From Acanthaster planci (lineage: Eukaryota; Echinodermata; Asteroidea; Valvatida; Acanthasteridae): 64,000 bases of DNA. Below the pieces are notes generated by a model, which was not told the origin of the DNA, did not search any database, and saw only the letters and a program-made list of their open reading frames with translations. Positions 1 to 13,841 of the stretch are shown one piece after another. How positions within the stretch are numbered: the stretch's first letter is position 1; every line of letters starts with the position of its first letter. The position numbers and the translations under genes were made by a program. Where the stretch lies: the NCBI RefSeq assembly GCF_001949145.1, contig NW_019091438.1, forward strand, positions 1,024,039-1,088,038, read 5' to 3'.

Positions 1-3000
1 TTTCACTGTGTTTTACATCAAACCGGTATGTGTAATTTGTAACAATAAAGCTGCCAATAAATTACCTTTTTTTATTAACATTCTTACCTTCAAGACAAAT
101 GTGTTATCCTTTTCGGGTAGTTCCAGAGCAGTTGTTTCCCTGGCTTCTTCTATTAGGAAGCAAAAGATACCGTTCCTGGGCTTGTTGGACTGCAGAAGAA
201 TAACCCAGAAGAGAGTTCTAAATCAACTGTACAAATCGAGCTCACACGCAAGTAACAGATTGCATTCAGGAAAAGTCAAAGCCAACACCCTGTAAGTTTG
301 GTTGACTTGAAATACATGTACTCGTACATGTACCTTGTGTGAATATACATGTAAGAAGAAACATCCACATACATACATGCACATGTACACGTACCGGTAC
401 ATGTCCGATTCAAAGATGTGGGAACTTGCATTGGTCTATGTCATGTTTTCTCGGGGGGAGGGAGACAGTTTCTGGGCATTGGGGGGGGGTCAGGTGGGTT
501 TTAAGGCGAACAGGAATAGTCAAGGAATAAATCATAATCAGTAATAAAGTTTGATGGAGTATTCAAAGTGGAAGAAAATAATCAGTGTTTTCTCCCAACT
601 TTTCTTCACTACAACTACATGTATGTTGGGACAGATACAGATGTAAATTTATGTAAATGTTACGGGTATGTTCAAATACTGACCAGTCTCTTTCATTTCA
701 ATCACTTGGGTTCTGTTTTGCAGTGATGAAATAGAGTCAGGTTTGGGCCCAGACACTTTTTACAAATATTCATGGACAAAAAGTCACATTTCAACAGCTG
801 ACAAAACAGTGATACATTCTACAGAAAAAGTCACTGACCACCCATGTTTGGATTTCTTTCTTTTTCACAATTTTTGACAGAGGCCTCTTGACTGGAGAAG
901 AAAGATCAGTTCATAAACATTCGCCCTGTCTGACTTCACCATTCCAGTCCCTGTCTTCCCCTAGGGGCAAGTCACAAGATACGGGTGCTTCTGGACAAAC
1001 AAGTTGTTTTTGCACAGACAGATACAAGTGGCGTGCACTTTGGCTGGCAGGGTGGCGCTCTGTATTTGTGGCAATGGTCCTGACTGCATCACCACTCTCT
1101 CACAAAGACTACTTTTATTTACAACATACCCACCTCCCTTGAGGGACTATTCAGTGTGGGGGGGGGGACAAAGGAAAATCATGTGCAAGAAGCATTTTAT
1201 GATACTACCGGAGCTGCCCTGGATCGATCAACATAAAAACAATGCCAAACAACCTCCGATCACAACTGCTTGTATTTTCTCTGACTTGTATGTGCAAAGA
1301 ATTGAGCAGCCCTGGATCTAAGATGAGACTACATGCATCTCTCTTTAGAAATCAAACGATGAAAAAAAGTGACAAGGCCACTTTTTAAAACTCTACATGC
1401 AATTAATGTCTGTCAAGGTAAAAATACTGTGGAAAGTTACCTGTTTGAATAAAAGCACAGGGCCTTGAAACCTATTTGTCTGACAATGCCTCTGCCAATA
1501 TTTCCAGCACAGTGTAGCCTGAAAGGTCCATGTACATGTACAAAATAGGTAGATGTTTGCTCATCATCTAAAAATGCCAATCTGGGAGAGCCAGCAGGGG
1601 GCCACACCCCCCTCCCAAAGAGCCCCCTCCCATTTTTGAAACAAATAATGAGAGAGGTGAATATTTTGGTCTGTTTCATTTCCAGTGCTCCAAAAATCAT
1701 TTTAAAAGCCCCTAAATGTTGCCTAACCCCTCAGGAAGGGCGTAATAGGTTACGATAAACTTTTTGGTCAACCCCCCACCAAGTCTTCCCTCCCCCCACT
1801 CGAAAATCTGGCTCTGGATCCACCCTTGAAGATGTACAATGTACATGTAGGTCCTTCTTTTCTTTTGGGAGGATTCATTCATTCACCTCAACAATCAACA
1901 TGCACTCATTCAAACATGGAACAGCCTGTAATCAGCTTTGATGCCACCATGTCAATAACTGAAATCAAGTTTGGCAGAGAGGGGAAAATACACTGAGAAT
2001 CGGAATTTGTAGCAAAGCAACGATTTTTCAAGAGTTAAAACGAAAATGAACTTTTGTTTAAACATGTACCGGTACATTCAATTATTAAATGGACATCAAC
2101 GGATGTTGAAAGATCTTGCCCTAAGCCTCACTTCATACAGCGAGCTTTAAAGTTGCCTAAGGCACCGCTTTCTGTTTAAAAGGCAATTCTGCAAAACCTC
2201 CATGCAAGGACCACTGGGAATATCGAAAGATCGTAGCCTGACCAGTGCATGTTACGTTCTCAGCCCCGGGAAAATATCATGGTATTTCCAGCAGAGCTGT
2301 CCTCATCGCTAGGTTACTCTTTCCTCGCAAGCACGTCAGTGCACTGGACAAGATTCTGAGAAATCCTTGCAGTACGGGGGCTGAATAAATACCGGTACGT
2401 GTACCGGGGGGTATGGCCCAGATTCTTTTGAGTGTACACTTAGTTTACAAATGTCACAGAAGGCAGGGATGTGATTTGTCTGCATGTAGGGGGCAGATCA
2501 TAAGACACCACTGTATGATAAAAATTAACTAGGGTATCAGGTTATCAATAAAAAGCTTGATGCTCTTCAAGAAATTCACTGCTCAACTTCTACCGGATAA
2601 GGTATTTGGCCATTCCTAGAAGCTACAGGTAGTGTGTGAAATGCAAGTAAACCTGCATTTGCAGTGCATGGTGGGGGAATAATGAAAGTTCTTTTCCTTT
2701 CAAATTCATGGGTTTACTTAACTTGTTTAGTGACTACAGTATGTGATGACACTATTCTTACAGTGAAAGATCTACTGGTACGGTAGTATTCACAAAAAGG
2801 AGGGGGCCTCCAAAAAAAAGAGAGTTGAAACTCATATCTTTGTGAAAATTTGTGTCTTTAAAATTATTAGATAACCAGTTCAGCGCAGAAGAAAAAGGAG
2901 AAAGGCAAAAACAGGGCTCAAAAAATTCAAAACACAAAACTGGATTTGCATGATACCCATTCACCAGCTACTGTAAATCCATCATGTACCCATACATGCC

Positions 3001-3536
3001 TGCTGATCAACTTATGTACTGGTAATCCTTTCTCATGATCAGTTGTTTATTACTTTTCTTGATGTTCACGATTGACAGAGCATGCGTTTTTGGTAAAAAC
3101 ATTCGATCTGAAGTGTATGCCCCTTACAAAGCCAAGCGCCAATCTTACAAATGGTTTCAGCATACACGTACTGTACATCTCTTATTACATATAGATGTGT
3201 CTCTTGAGTTGAAGCCCTAAAGCTTACATGTAATGTGCATGTACGGTACATGTATCACATAAAGCCTTGCAGCTATGAACAGCGTTTTTCCAGGAACACT
3301 CAGCCTCAAATTCCAGACCGACGCAAATTGGAAGGGATAGTTCTGTCTTTTCATAAAGTACAGCTGTCATGCCTGCTCAGCTCCAATAATTCTTGTAGAA
3401 ATGTAATCATAAATACCTGCCAGTAACAGCCAGGGCCATGAGGTTTTACGAGGGCTTCTGACCACACTTTGACAAGAACTCAGAAATTTTTGCCCAGGTG
3501 TAAGTATCGTTATACGCCATGCATGTACCTGTATTG

Positions 3537-3603
3537 GTACTACCAGTCATACCAGTACATGTACATGTACATACACATGTACATGTATGTACATGTACAT
3601 GGA
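3537..3603. repeat. TACATGTA-type palindromic repeat cluster
   Basis: A dense run of self-complementary ACATGTACATGT units, partly interrupted. It is one of the longest of many such clusters in the left 16 kb. The same unit occurs in both orientations because it is its own reverse complement. Confidence 0.7.
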
Positions 3604-6321
3604 TATGCCTGTACTGTATAGTGAAGTTGATCATCAAATCACCATCTGACTCAATGCTCTTGGAATTGGTATAAAGCTATGCAGATATACATATGAAGAA
3701 GCCAAGCCATATTCGTCCATGTACATGTAAACTGCAGAATGCACAATTTCAAAAACGTATGTGGAGCCAATCATCAGATTGGCAAACACATTCCCCTAGT
3801 ACACACAGGTACACTTTTGGAAACTGCAAAACGTTAAAAATAAAGGCCTACGGAACCAGAGAAAAAGCTCCTGTTGAGAGGAACAAACCAATCCAGGTAT
3901 ACTAAAATATATCATTCGTTTTCGCGCCTGAGGAACCAGAACTTCCATTTAGGTGTTTGTTGTTCTATTCAGTGGCTAGCCCCCTAACCATAAGGTCTTT
4001 TGTGAGAGTACAATTTAGTCTAGCCTATTATGTTCAAAAGGTCTGTACATTTCCCTACTCAAGGTCACACAACTATTGCCAGACTCTTCACTTACTCAAG
4101 TACAGCTGCAGGTATACAGACTTCCCAGCCAAAAATCAGAGGACAGTGAAGATAAAGAAATTGAAAATAAAATTCAAAAAAATGAGTCCACCTCAATTTT
4201 CTCCCTTTAGGAACACATGGGCACTGTACAGTGAACACACAACTGTACACATACATGTACATGTACGTACATTTTCGGGATATTTTGGATGAGATAAGCA
4301 CTAAAAGTCAAGCACCCAACAAGCAACACTTTTCCAAAAAGGAAGCCATCAAAAAGTAAATTTCCTCATTTGATAGTTTCCAGTCAATAAGGCCAAAAAA
4401 GTCTCTGGTTTCTGGTCATCGCACACATCGCTGTAAACCTGCGCGCCGGCAAAATAAAGAATTTTTTTATTTTGCATTAAACAATTTCCAAAAGCCGCCA
4501 AACTTACTTGATCGGCAGCTAAGAATTCTGCTACCGCGTAATTTTAATGTGTTTTCAATGGTGGGGTGGAGTAATATGTACGGTGAAGGAACCCCCTGGG
4601 CCTCCATACATGTACATGTCAGCTGGGCGCTCTTATCAGATGACATCATTCGTGTATCATTACACGAAGGCCGTACCCGAATTAGTTGGCTGAGGCTTAA
4701 TATTATGCATGATTCTACATATATGGGAACTGGCTGTGGATACTGCAAAATAGTCGGTGTAATTCCAGCCGTAGCCAATTGATTCAGACCCAGGCCCACG
4801 TCTGTGAACCAGACAAAGGAAGTGGTCTTGTGTCCTACTTACGTACAAATTGAAAATGCTTTTAAAGCAACAAACCTAGAGGGGCCAGTCTATTTGAGTG
4901 TCGGTATACAGTGAGGCAGTGGCGGTATATACGCATGCGTGCATGCAGTGGCGATGGACATCGCGTTATGAAAGCCATACATGTAACGACTCATGCATCG
5001 TCACTTGCTCAGAACAAAGGTACATGTACCGGTACTTGTAGATTAGAGTGAGAGGAGATTTTATTTTCTGAGCTGAATTTTTCCCCCAATGTTTTATATG
5101 CAACTTGTTTCTTATAAGCAAAGGCATTTGGTATTCTGCACACTTGCATGGTTGAGCTTTGGTTATGAAAAATGCAAACTTGTCACAGTGCCAATTTCAG
5201 TACCATTAACACCGGTCTAGATTGTTCACTCATCTGTGTCAATAACATCACAAGCTGTATACCATTGCAAAGAGGACATTCTGCCCTTTCTAGAGATATA
5301 TTTCTCTTTCCCATATATAACGTAGTTTTGTTATTACAGTAATTTTCTCGGTATACTTTTTATGTGGACACCCTGTATATCATTTACGTTACGAGAATTT
5401 CATTTTCATTTTGACTCTGGAACTGAACTGTTTCGATTAATTTTTTTCAGAGGCTATTTCATGTGCAACATGTTTCTTCTAATCTAACTAAAGCAGAAAA
5501 CAATGTGCAAAGAATGTCACCTCGTGAGAATTTCATTTAAAACTAGAAACTGGAGCTGAACATTTATTCTTCGCATTTAATTTTTGCATTGTGGTTGTGT
5601 TAGTGTATTTTAACAAGCTCAATCTTGCCAAGAATTGAAGCCTCTTGTTTGAGTGAGATGACTGAAACCATCGCCTCTCGTCATACTTTATGGTCTTTTT
5701 ATTAATTCAAAGTTGTTAATTCGCACTTCTCATGGTAACAAGGCCATGCACTCTAAAGTGTATGTGCATGTACACTGTACATCATTTCCAAGGGAAAAAA
5801 AGAAGTAAAAAAACGTGTCACTGTACCACTTTTGGACCAAGCCCGTGACAAGAAACCGGAGTCTTTTTCTTTGGCCTAAAAATGATTTTGATATGAGCAC
5901 CACATGTCTTCATGCTGTGTATAAATTGTATACTAAGCATGACAAATACATGCAACCCCAAGTTGTTATGACAATTTTAGATACATATTGTAAAGTGTGA
6001 GACAGAACAAAATGTACATCCATGAGGTACTCTCATCAGTTTGTGTGTCAGGCAATGGCAGAATAGCCAAGGTGAAAGTTACAGAGGTCTTGCAAAACCT
6101 GACCTCAAAATAGCCAACAGATAAGGGTTTTATTTAGTCTAAGACATGTCCAAATATTTAGGCTCAGGCTAGTAACAGTTAGTAATCTGTCAATGAATGT
6201 GTGACCTAGAAACAGCACATGTACATGTACCAGATGATACAGACAATTACAAAGTAGGGTGTATGGTGCATATGAGCTGCATATGTACCATAATGCACAC
6301 ACCTACATGTATATACATAAC

Positions 6322-6408
6322 AAAGTGCATGTACCGGTACATGTAAATGTACATGTATGCATGCACATCTACACGTACATGTACCGGTACAAACATACAT
6401 GTACCTGC
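6322..6408. repeat. TACATGTA / TACCGGTACA palindromic repeat cluster
   Basis: Repeated ACATGTA units alternate with ACCGGTACATG units, both palindromic. Several short open frames on both strands here are only translations of this repeat. Confidence 0.7.
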
Positions 6409-9400
6409 ATGAGATGTGAAAGTGTAACTTTCCTCGCCCACATACATGTACATGTATGTTGTAGGGCTGAATATACATGCCTATGAAAGGAAATAAAAGA
6501 TGCCCAAATTGGGGCTGTGTGATGATATATTGAGAAAACACATTCCTGCTGCATTCAAGGAAAACTTCTGCTTCGGGCTCAAGAGCGCAATTGAGACGGA
6601 ACGTTTTCTGTAGCTAATTAATATCTTCCTCATCTCTTTCAGTACCTCAGGTTCTGATCCGGCAAATGAACAAAAACAGGACACTTCCAAAACCAAGTTC
6701 AAATAAAATCAGGTTACAAAAGAGGCCATCACAATGGAAAGACAAACACCAGCATCTCCCCGTGCTGCTTCCTTGTTTCTGGAGAGAAAGAAAGCAAATG
6801 AATGAAACTGATACAAAAACATTTTTGATGACTTTTTTGACCAAAACTGTATCTTAAAAGTGTTTCAGTAAGTGTGTGGCATCCATGTATATTCTGAGGG
6901 GTTTTGAGGCATCACTTTAAAAATTTTGTAAATGAAACAAGTTGAAAGCCTGAATGTGTCCTAACTTCATAAGAGGATCTACCAAATTATAGGCCTACAT
7001 ACTGTACAGGTGTACATGTACATGTATGCACGTACATGTACATGTACATGTAGCGGTATGATGCAGTTGATGATGCATTATTTCAGGGCGGATGGGAAGG
7101 GGTTCAATGGGATAATGTAGCATGCCTCCCTCCCCAAAAGGTGCAAATTCTTTTTAAATTCTTTATAAATGTAGTCTCACCTCTCAAAAACCATAAACTA
7201 TTTACATGACAAACTTTCCCAATCTTTTGCACCTCCCCCCCCAAAAAAAACAAGTCCAATCCACCCCCATAAAAATAAATTGGTTCTGGAGGGGTCCTTC
7301 AATATATTTTGTACCTGACCCTCCAGTGCAGTGTGTTTGATATAACAAATCTCCATGAGGGTGCATGTAGAGCTATTGTTTCAAGTACAATACCATACAT
7401 GTACAAATGTAATGTACAAACTAGGAGCCAGAAGGAAGGGTTGTGCTTCATTTCCTTCCAAATGTCAAACTTTCAACATGAAAAACCACCAGATTTTCAT
7501 GCGTACTAGTATGTAATAGCATGTGAAACGTGGGTGTTCCTGCAAAGTTTCCCGATAACCTGCTGTCACGGTGAGTCATGGGACAAATTTGATACATATG
7601 TGAATTTCTTTCCTTACTTCCTCGATTTTTGCTGCAATGAACAATGAAACAAATGGATTACAAACCTGAACTGACTCAGTCAAACTTTTAAACAAACATG
7701 GAACGAAACGCAACAAATGTGTTTCACAAGTTACTAAAACTTGAGTTCCCGGAAACACTGGAGATATGAAGGGGGGCATGATTACTATTGGTAACTACTT
7801 TCACCTGATAGGCCCAAATAAAGTTTATAAAAAACATTAAATACAAAACAGTCTTTACAAGCATGGAAGTGGTTCTGCTTTGCTCATGTTACCTTGGCTG
7901 TTCTGGTGCATTGCTTTCCTTGTACTGTTTACTCGTACATGTACATATAAGAAGAACTGTGGAAACATTAACAAATGTTGCATTTTACATGTTTGTCGTT
8001 GTTCTTCGAAAAGATGCATTTGGAGGAATTTATTTTCAAGCAACTGTGCAGGAGATACACACCATTGCAGAGTATTCAATTACCCGCAAATGTATGCGTC
8101 CTGATGGTGCTACCGGTATAATGTGCATAGGGGTGTACATTTATTACAAATTTGCACGAAGTGACTATGGCAAATCTACCCATCTATTTCAACAAAACAA
8201 TTAGCTAATGTGCTTCGGGGGGGGGGAATATTTACTCAGTACAGGTAATGGTCACGTCATTTGATGAAAACGAAATTATGCAGAAAACCCTCTTCTACTG
8301 AAGCCTTTTTCCCACATAAATGACAGGCCACTTCATCATGGCCTGTCTAGTAGTTCTCTCCCATCATAGCCAGCCTCGTGTCTGTCGAGAGACATATCCC
8401 GGCCAAATGCACAGCATAATTGGCAGAGACGTATTCAATTAGAATTGACAGATCTCAATCTAATAACTTAGCTCTTGCGATACAGACAGCATCCTAATTC
8501 ATGTCCAAGTTTCAAATGCATTTCTTTTTGATAGAGATGATTTCTCCCCCACCCCTCTCACAAGAAAGTAAACCGGGCACTTTAAAAATGTGACCTTGAA
8601 TAGGATTAAATTTTTGTACTAATTAAAGATATGAAGATGCACCTGTACAGTGATATCACCTGCATGTTTGTCAAGTTGACATACAGGGTGCATGCAGTAC
8701 ATACATGTACATTTACATCTAGTACAAGTAATGGACAAAGGTACAAAGTAAAAAAAATTATGTCATAAAAATCCTTTCAAAAGGGCCAGAGTCTTGCTTA
8801 GGGGATAGTTTGGTTGTCTGTAAACCAACTTGTGCTGACCTCATCTAAAACACAGAGAAATGTCTTGTACACGTATTTTTTCACTTCAATAATGGTACAG
8901 GTATACAGACGGCCGGTACATTGTGACAACACATGGATGTACATGCAGGCCTGCATGAATGTAAGTGTAATGTGGTTCATTCTCGCGCACAGAAATCCAC
9001 TGAAAGCAATACTGTAGGTGATAAAAAAAATGCTAGAGACACCTGCATAGCTTTGACATTTTTGTAAACATAACTATTCTACCTTTTCGACTTTAACTGA
9101 ACAATCAAATAATGCCCAAAAAGTACATGTAATCATTTTGAAATATTCAGAATTTCAATTGTTTTGAACTTGATCAATGTAGTTGGGAACTTCTATTATT
9201 TTCTGGCCTGCAGAGTACTATGAAATACTTTCTTCTTCTTTACTAGGAGTATACACGTGTACATGTACGTAGGCCTGCTGGATACATATTGTCGTTGTAG
9301 TTCACATAGAGTAGAGTTCACTTAGAGTGCTGACATGCGTGGGAGTAACTGTATATTGTACATGTGTGGATTTGCTGAACCATTCTTTTATGGCACTGAA

Positions 9401-12400
9401 GCACTGCCCTTCAAGGTTATAAATGCTACATTAATACGCGTAGTGTATAGAAAAACCTTTGGTCTTTTGGGAGTTTGCCCAATATGAGGTGAATTCCCCC
9501 TTGTCAAACTCACTTTCCAAAATAAACTTTACATGTATAGATCTATGGTACATGTACATGTACTTCTCAGCAAGCAAGTACATGTGTACATTTACTGGGA
9601 ATTCATTGCCAAGTTGAAAATGTATCTGATTTATGGTGTATTATTGTTTGTAATGTATCGAGTCTGTAGCAAATGACCGTACATACATGTATATAAGTGC
9701 AATACATGTAACTCTAATCCTAATGAAGTACATCCATGGTCAAGGGGGAGGGTACCTTGTACCCGTACATGTACATACGTATACATGTACATGTACCTCC
9801 ATAAAATATGTTTTGGGATTGAAGACGGTAAAACTAACAATGTACACAGTATATATATACAAACTTGAATAAATGTCCACTATGCACATACATGTACATG
9901 TTCATTTCATTAACCATACATGTACATCTTCACTTCATTAACCCTACCGGTATATGTACCGTACTTGTACATGTACTGGTACCGTAAGTCATGGACACAC
10001 TCCATATCTCACTGTAATCACGGACTCTCTACTCATAGAGGATCCGTGCTGTAATCTAAAACTGATCTGCATGGCGAGATTGGGTTATCAAGCCTGCTAC
10101 ATGTACATGTATGTACCGGTAGGCCTATGTACATGTACATGCAGGATATGAAGGCTACATGTAGGGCATATTACATCAGCAGAAGACATGTTCATGTACG
10201 TGTATAGTACTTTGCATGTTTACAAACTTTACAGTGTAGGTGCTGATTTTGTGCCATTTTGGGATTCCATGGTAACATGCACACATACAGTAAGGGGCCT
10301 ACAATGTAAGCAAATCACATACATGTACATGCAGGCCCTACACAATAATGATTACACATACACGGGGTTGGCGATGGGAGCTGCATCTCAATTCAATCAT
10401 CCACACAAGAGAAAACTACACACAAATTCGTTAAAAGATGACCTTCATTATCTCCTATTGTACATTAAATTGACAAGAACTTGAGTACGTGTACATGTAC
10501 TGTATGTCTTGGAGGACACAGAATACCAAAATATGCATGACATCTTTTACTTTACTTTCACTTATACTGGTTATACATGTACATGATGGAAAGTCATATT
10601 TCTTGAAATGGCTGGGAGCCATTTATGTACAGAGTGGGCCACAAGCATGAAAACGGGACGTGACCAATACACGTCTGTACAATGTAACTGAGTAGGGTCT
10701 GGGGAGATGCAAATGTGCCAGTTAAACGCATCACTGAGCAACACGCTGTATGTACATTGTACATGTACATGCATGTACACATTAAAATGATAATGATAAA
10801 GTACAAGAAATCATTACGTTTAAAAACTAGGCATTCTTGATTCGGTCTCTCAGCATTTGCACTGCACTTCATACATGAGGCTGCAGTGCACTGCAAGGCT
10901 CCAGCAACTGTTATAGTTGTTGGTCATACCGGTAGGTGAGCCTTGTGGCTACAGTCTTTGGTTAGAGCTGTCCTTCCTGCCAGAAACACTTTTGTTAAAT
11001 GTAAAATACCAAAACATGTGTTTGAAATTATGTACCGGTAACAGTGGATCCACCATTTCTCAAGAAAAACCATCATCGGTAGATAGAGCTTGTGACATGG
11101 CACTGTACATACTAAATCTGTGTAACCCACAACCCTCCCCCTTGCCACTGTGTGAATGTACATTGCACGTGCTGAAGTGTGAAAAATACCCACTTCCATC
11201 TCAATTTGTTCTTCAATTCTCAAGTAATACACTGTACACGTAGAAATAAACTTTCCATATCTGTACCAGCATGCACCATTTTTGTATGAGAATTTTCAAC
11301 AGTACCAGACTGGAACAAAACACAACAAACATGACAAAGTGGCCACGATTGACCACTGTTGCTGGGTTGCGATGTCATGCCACAAGTGTACTCATCCAAC
11401 TTCATGAGTGCAGAACATTTTTATTTTAAACTGTGCACCGAGCACTTCCTTTTTCCACATACACTGTGCACATGAATGGCAGAGTTCAAGTACTGAATAC
11501 TACACGTATATGTACGCCTTACAATGACAATGCTGATTCAAACTCTGAACCCCCTCCCCTCAAGCATTACACACAAGTGATGGATGTTGTGAAAAGGATG
11601 TGACAGTTCAAATTATAGGAAGGTTGTGAATGCAATTTTACAGAATTTCCTCCCCCCCACAAAAAAAAAACTTCCTGATAAAATCTGGCCCGGTAGATGT
11701 TCAACTTTTGCAAAGCTAAATTTGCCTACATTGCAAAGTTACTTTTTGAATTGGTGTCACAAATTCAAGTCCAGGTCGAGTAATTTCTGGCTACGTTGGT
11801 ACGTTTAGAATTTATGCAAGCTTCCAGGTTCTGAAAGAAAAAAGGTAATCACCTGTGCAAGTATTTACATCAATTTCACTGAGGTAAGGGCGATCAGGGA
11901 CAGAAGGAAAGAGGGTAGGGGAAGAGGGTGGGGAAGGGCAGGAAGATTGGAGTTAGTGGCTACACTGCTGGCACCAGGAAAAACTGCATGTCTGCAGACA
12001 TATTTTGTTCTTTCAATAGTGCAGACGCCTCGCTACTGTGCAAGGCCACTGCAACTGCCAACTTTTTCATTGTGAGCAATCAAAGTTTCAAACTTCATAC
12101 CTGTATGTACATGTATGTGTGCTTTCTGTTTGTTATGTACAGTAGGGGCCTACATGTACATGCACATAGTGTATGTAAACCTACAAACAATGTCCTTCAA
12201 ACCAATTATGGAGATCTTATTAAGGGGGAAAGTGCAGCATAGGGCCACTTCTGGTAGCCACAGACCTTGGGTACTTGGATCATAGAGCCTGAAATGAGAC
12301 AAGACCAACATCTCCAAAGCTTTGGGGAGGGAAAAACACTAAAGAGGGTCACAAGAAACTTTAATCATTCACAAACAGCAAAAACCTGAGATTTCACAAT

Positions 12401-13469
12401 TTCAAAGTTCAAGAATTCACTATGCACTGTATTGTTAGGCAATCTTCAGAAGATGCAGCAAAACTTGCAAAAATGTACACTGGTCTCGAGAGATCGCTTC
12501 ACAAAAAAGATCCTGAAGTCTTTCTCCTTTTGTCCTCAAGAAATTTATTGGCAGTAGTCAAAGAGAAGATTTATCATGTCTAGATAGCCCAACTGTTATA
12601 TATAGAGCATTGTGTCCATCCAGGGGCCTGGTTCTTCCTCAAGAGGTTATGTCATAAAAAACAGGCCTTGCTGGTTAAAATGCATACATGTAGCCTCCAA
12701 CTTAATCACTGTCTGGGCGTAATCCAACCCAGCAGACCATGAAGAAAACCCGAAGGGGGCCAAGTCACTGACACCTCACCTTGCCAGGGTCCAATACAGG
12801 GACTTACGTAATAGTTCCATGTTTGACATCTTTCACTATTCAGATTTCTTACAACCCTTGATCCTATTTGCAGTAAACTCTTTTTCTAAAACAGGATACA
12901 ATTCCTAAGCCTATAGCCTGTACATGAGTGCTCTGCAGTCTCAAACATGTCATGTAAGTGTGATGGGCACGGTAGCATCAACCTTGCAGAACTTTGTTCT
13001 GATATGCTGGCAATTGATGTGACTGATATTGTAGGACACTGCGGTATCCACCATTTATAGGCAAAAATGCACATGTACCGGAATGAACTAGTATTTTACA
13101 ACAATTTTTTCACATTTTTACTTGACGGAGGTAACTGAAATCTTATTCACATGTTCCTCATGTACATGTACTGTACATGATAGTGTAGGTACAACTTTGT
13201 TGCTGAGGGCCGACTTTTATTTAAAAGCAAAACAGCTGCTAAACCAAATTATGATTGTTTTGCAAGCTGAAAAAAAATTCTGCTGTATCATTCTTGTAAA
13301 CTAAATGATGCACAGAGTAGCACCTTTAAACAGTTTTATCAGATATAACAATATTTGCCATTTAATTTAAACCATTTCCATGCCACAGATTTTTACAATC
13401 TTTAAAAGAATTTTAAAAACTTGTAATGTACATGTAATTCCATCTTTTTGGTATACGTGTACATGCATA

Positions 13470-13512
13470 CAACCATGTACATGTACATGTACATGTACCG
13501 GTATGTACACGT
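13470..13512. repeat. TACATGTA palindromic repeat cluster with ACCGGTA
   Basis: Uninterrupted CATGTACATGTACATG units followed by ACCGGTATGTAC. Same family as the clusters at about 3.5 and 6.3 kb. Confidence 0.7.
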
Positions 13513-13778
13513 ATCCATGTGTGAAGAGTATCCTGTAATTCAAATTTATGCAGAAATGAGCTTCTCGACTGAGTTAAAATGCATCAGTACCAAATTTTTT
13601 CATACAGACACACTGTACACAAGATTATCTAATGACCGTTTTCCCTCACACACAGACATTTTAATTTCAGCTGGGTTCTTGGATACAAAAAGGCATCAAT
13701 TTCTAACTTGGTGAATGAACAGAAAGACTATGCAGATATTTCAATTGATATTTTTCCCTTTAACTCCATTACAGACGA

Positions 13779-13841
13779 TTCACAATGCAGTGCGCCAGCA
13801 AGAAGCTGTCATGGAGAGGCCTTTTCGCAGTGCATTGTGGA
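13779..13841. repeat. Short inverted repeat, possible degenerate MITE
   Basis: A 16-bp arm at 13,779-13,794 (TTCACAATGCAGTGCG) is matched in inverted orientation at 13,826-13,841 with two mismatches. The left arm resembles the termini of the foldback element at 62,268-62,451 (CGATTCACAA followed by AGTGC-CC), suggesting a diverged member of the same family. A related half-site (GTTCACAATGCATTACGG) occurs near 15,752. Confidence 0.45.

Noticed and set aside
6105-6541. Overlapping open frames on both strands rich in Met, Tyr, Cys, His and Val
   Set aside because: They are translations of TACATGTACATG-type repeats, not genes.
12886-13074. Minus-strand open frame considered as an SH2B exon
   Set aside because: Does not match PH or SH2 motifs in any frame.
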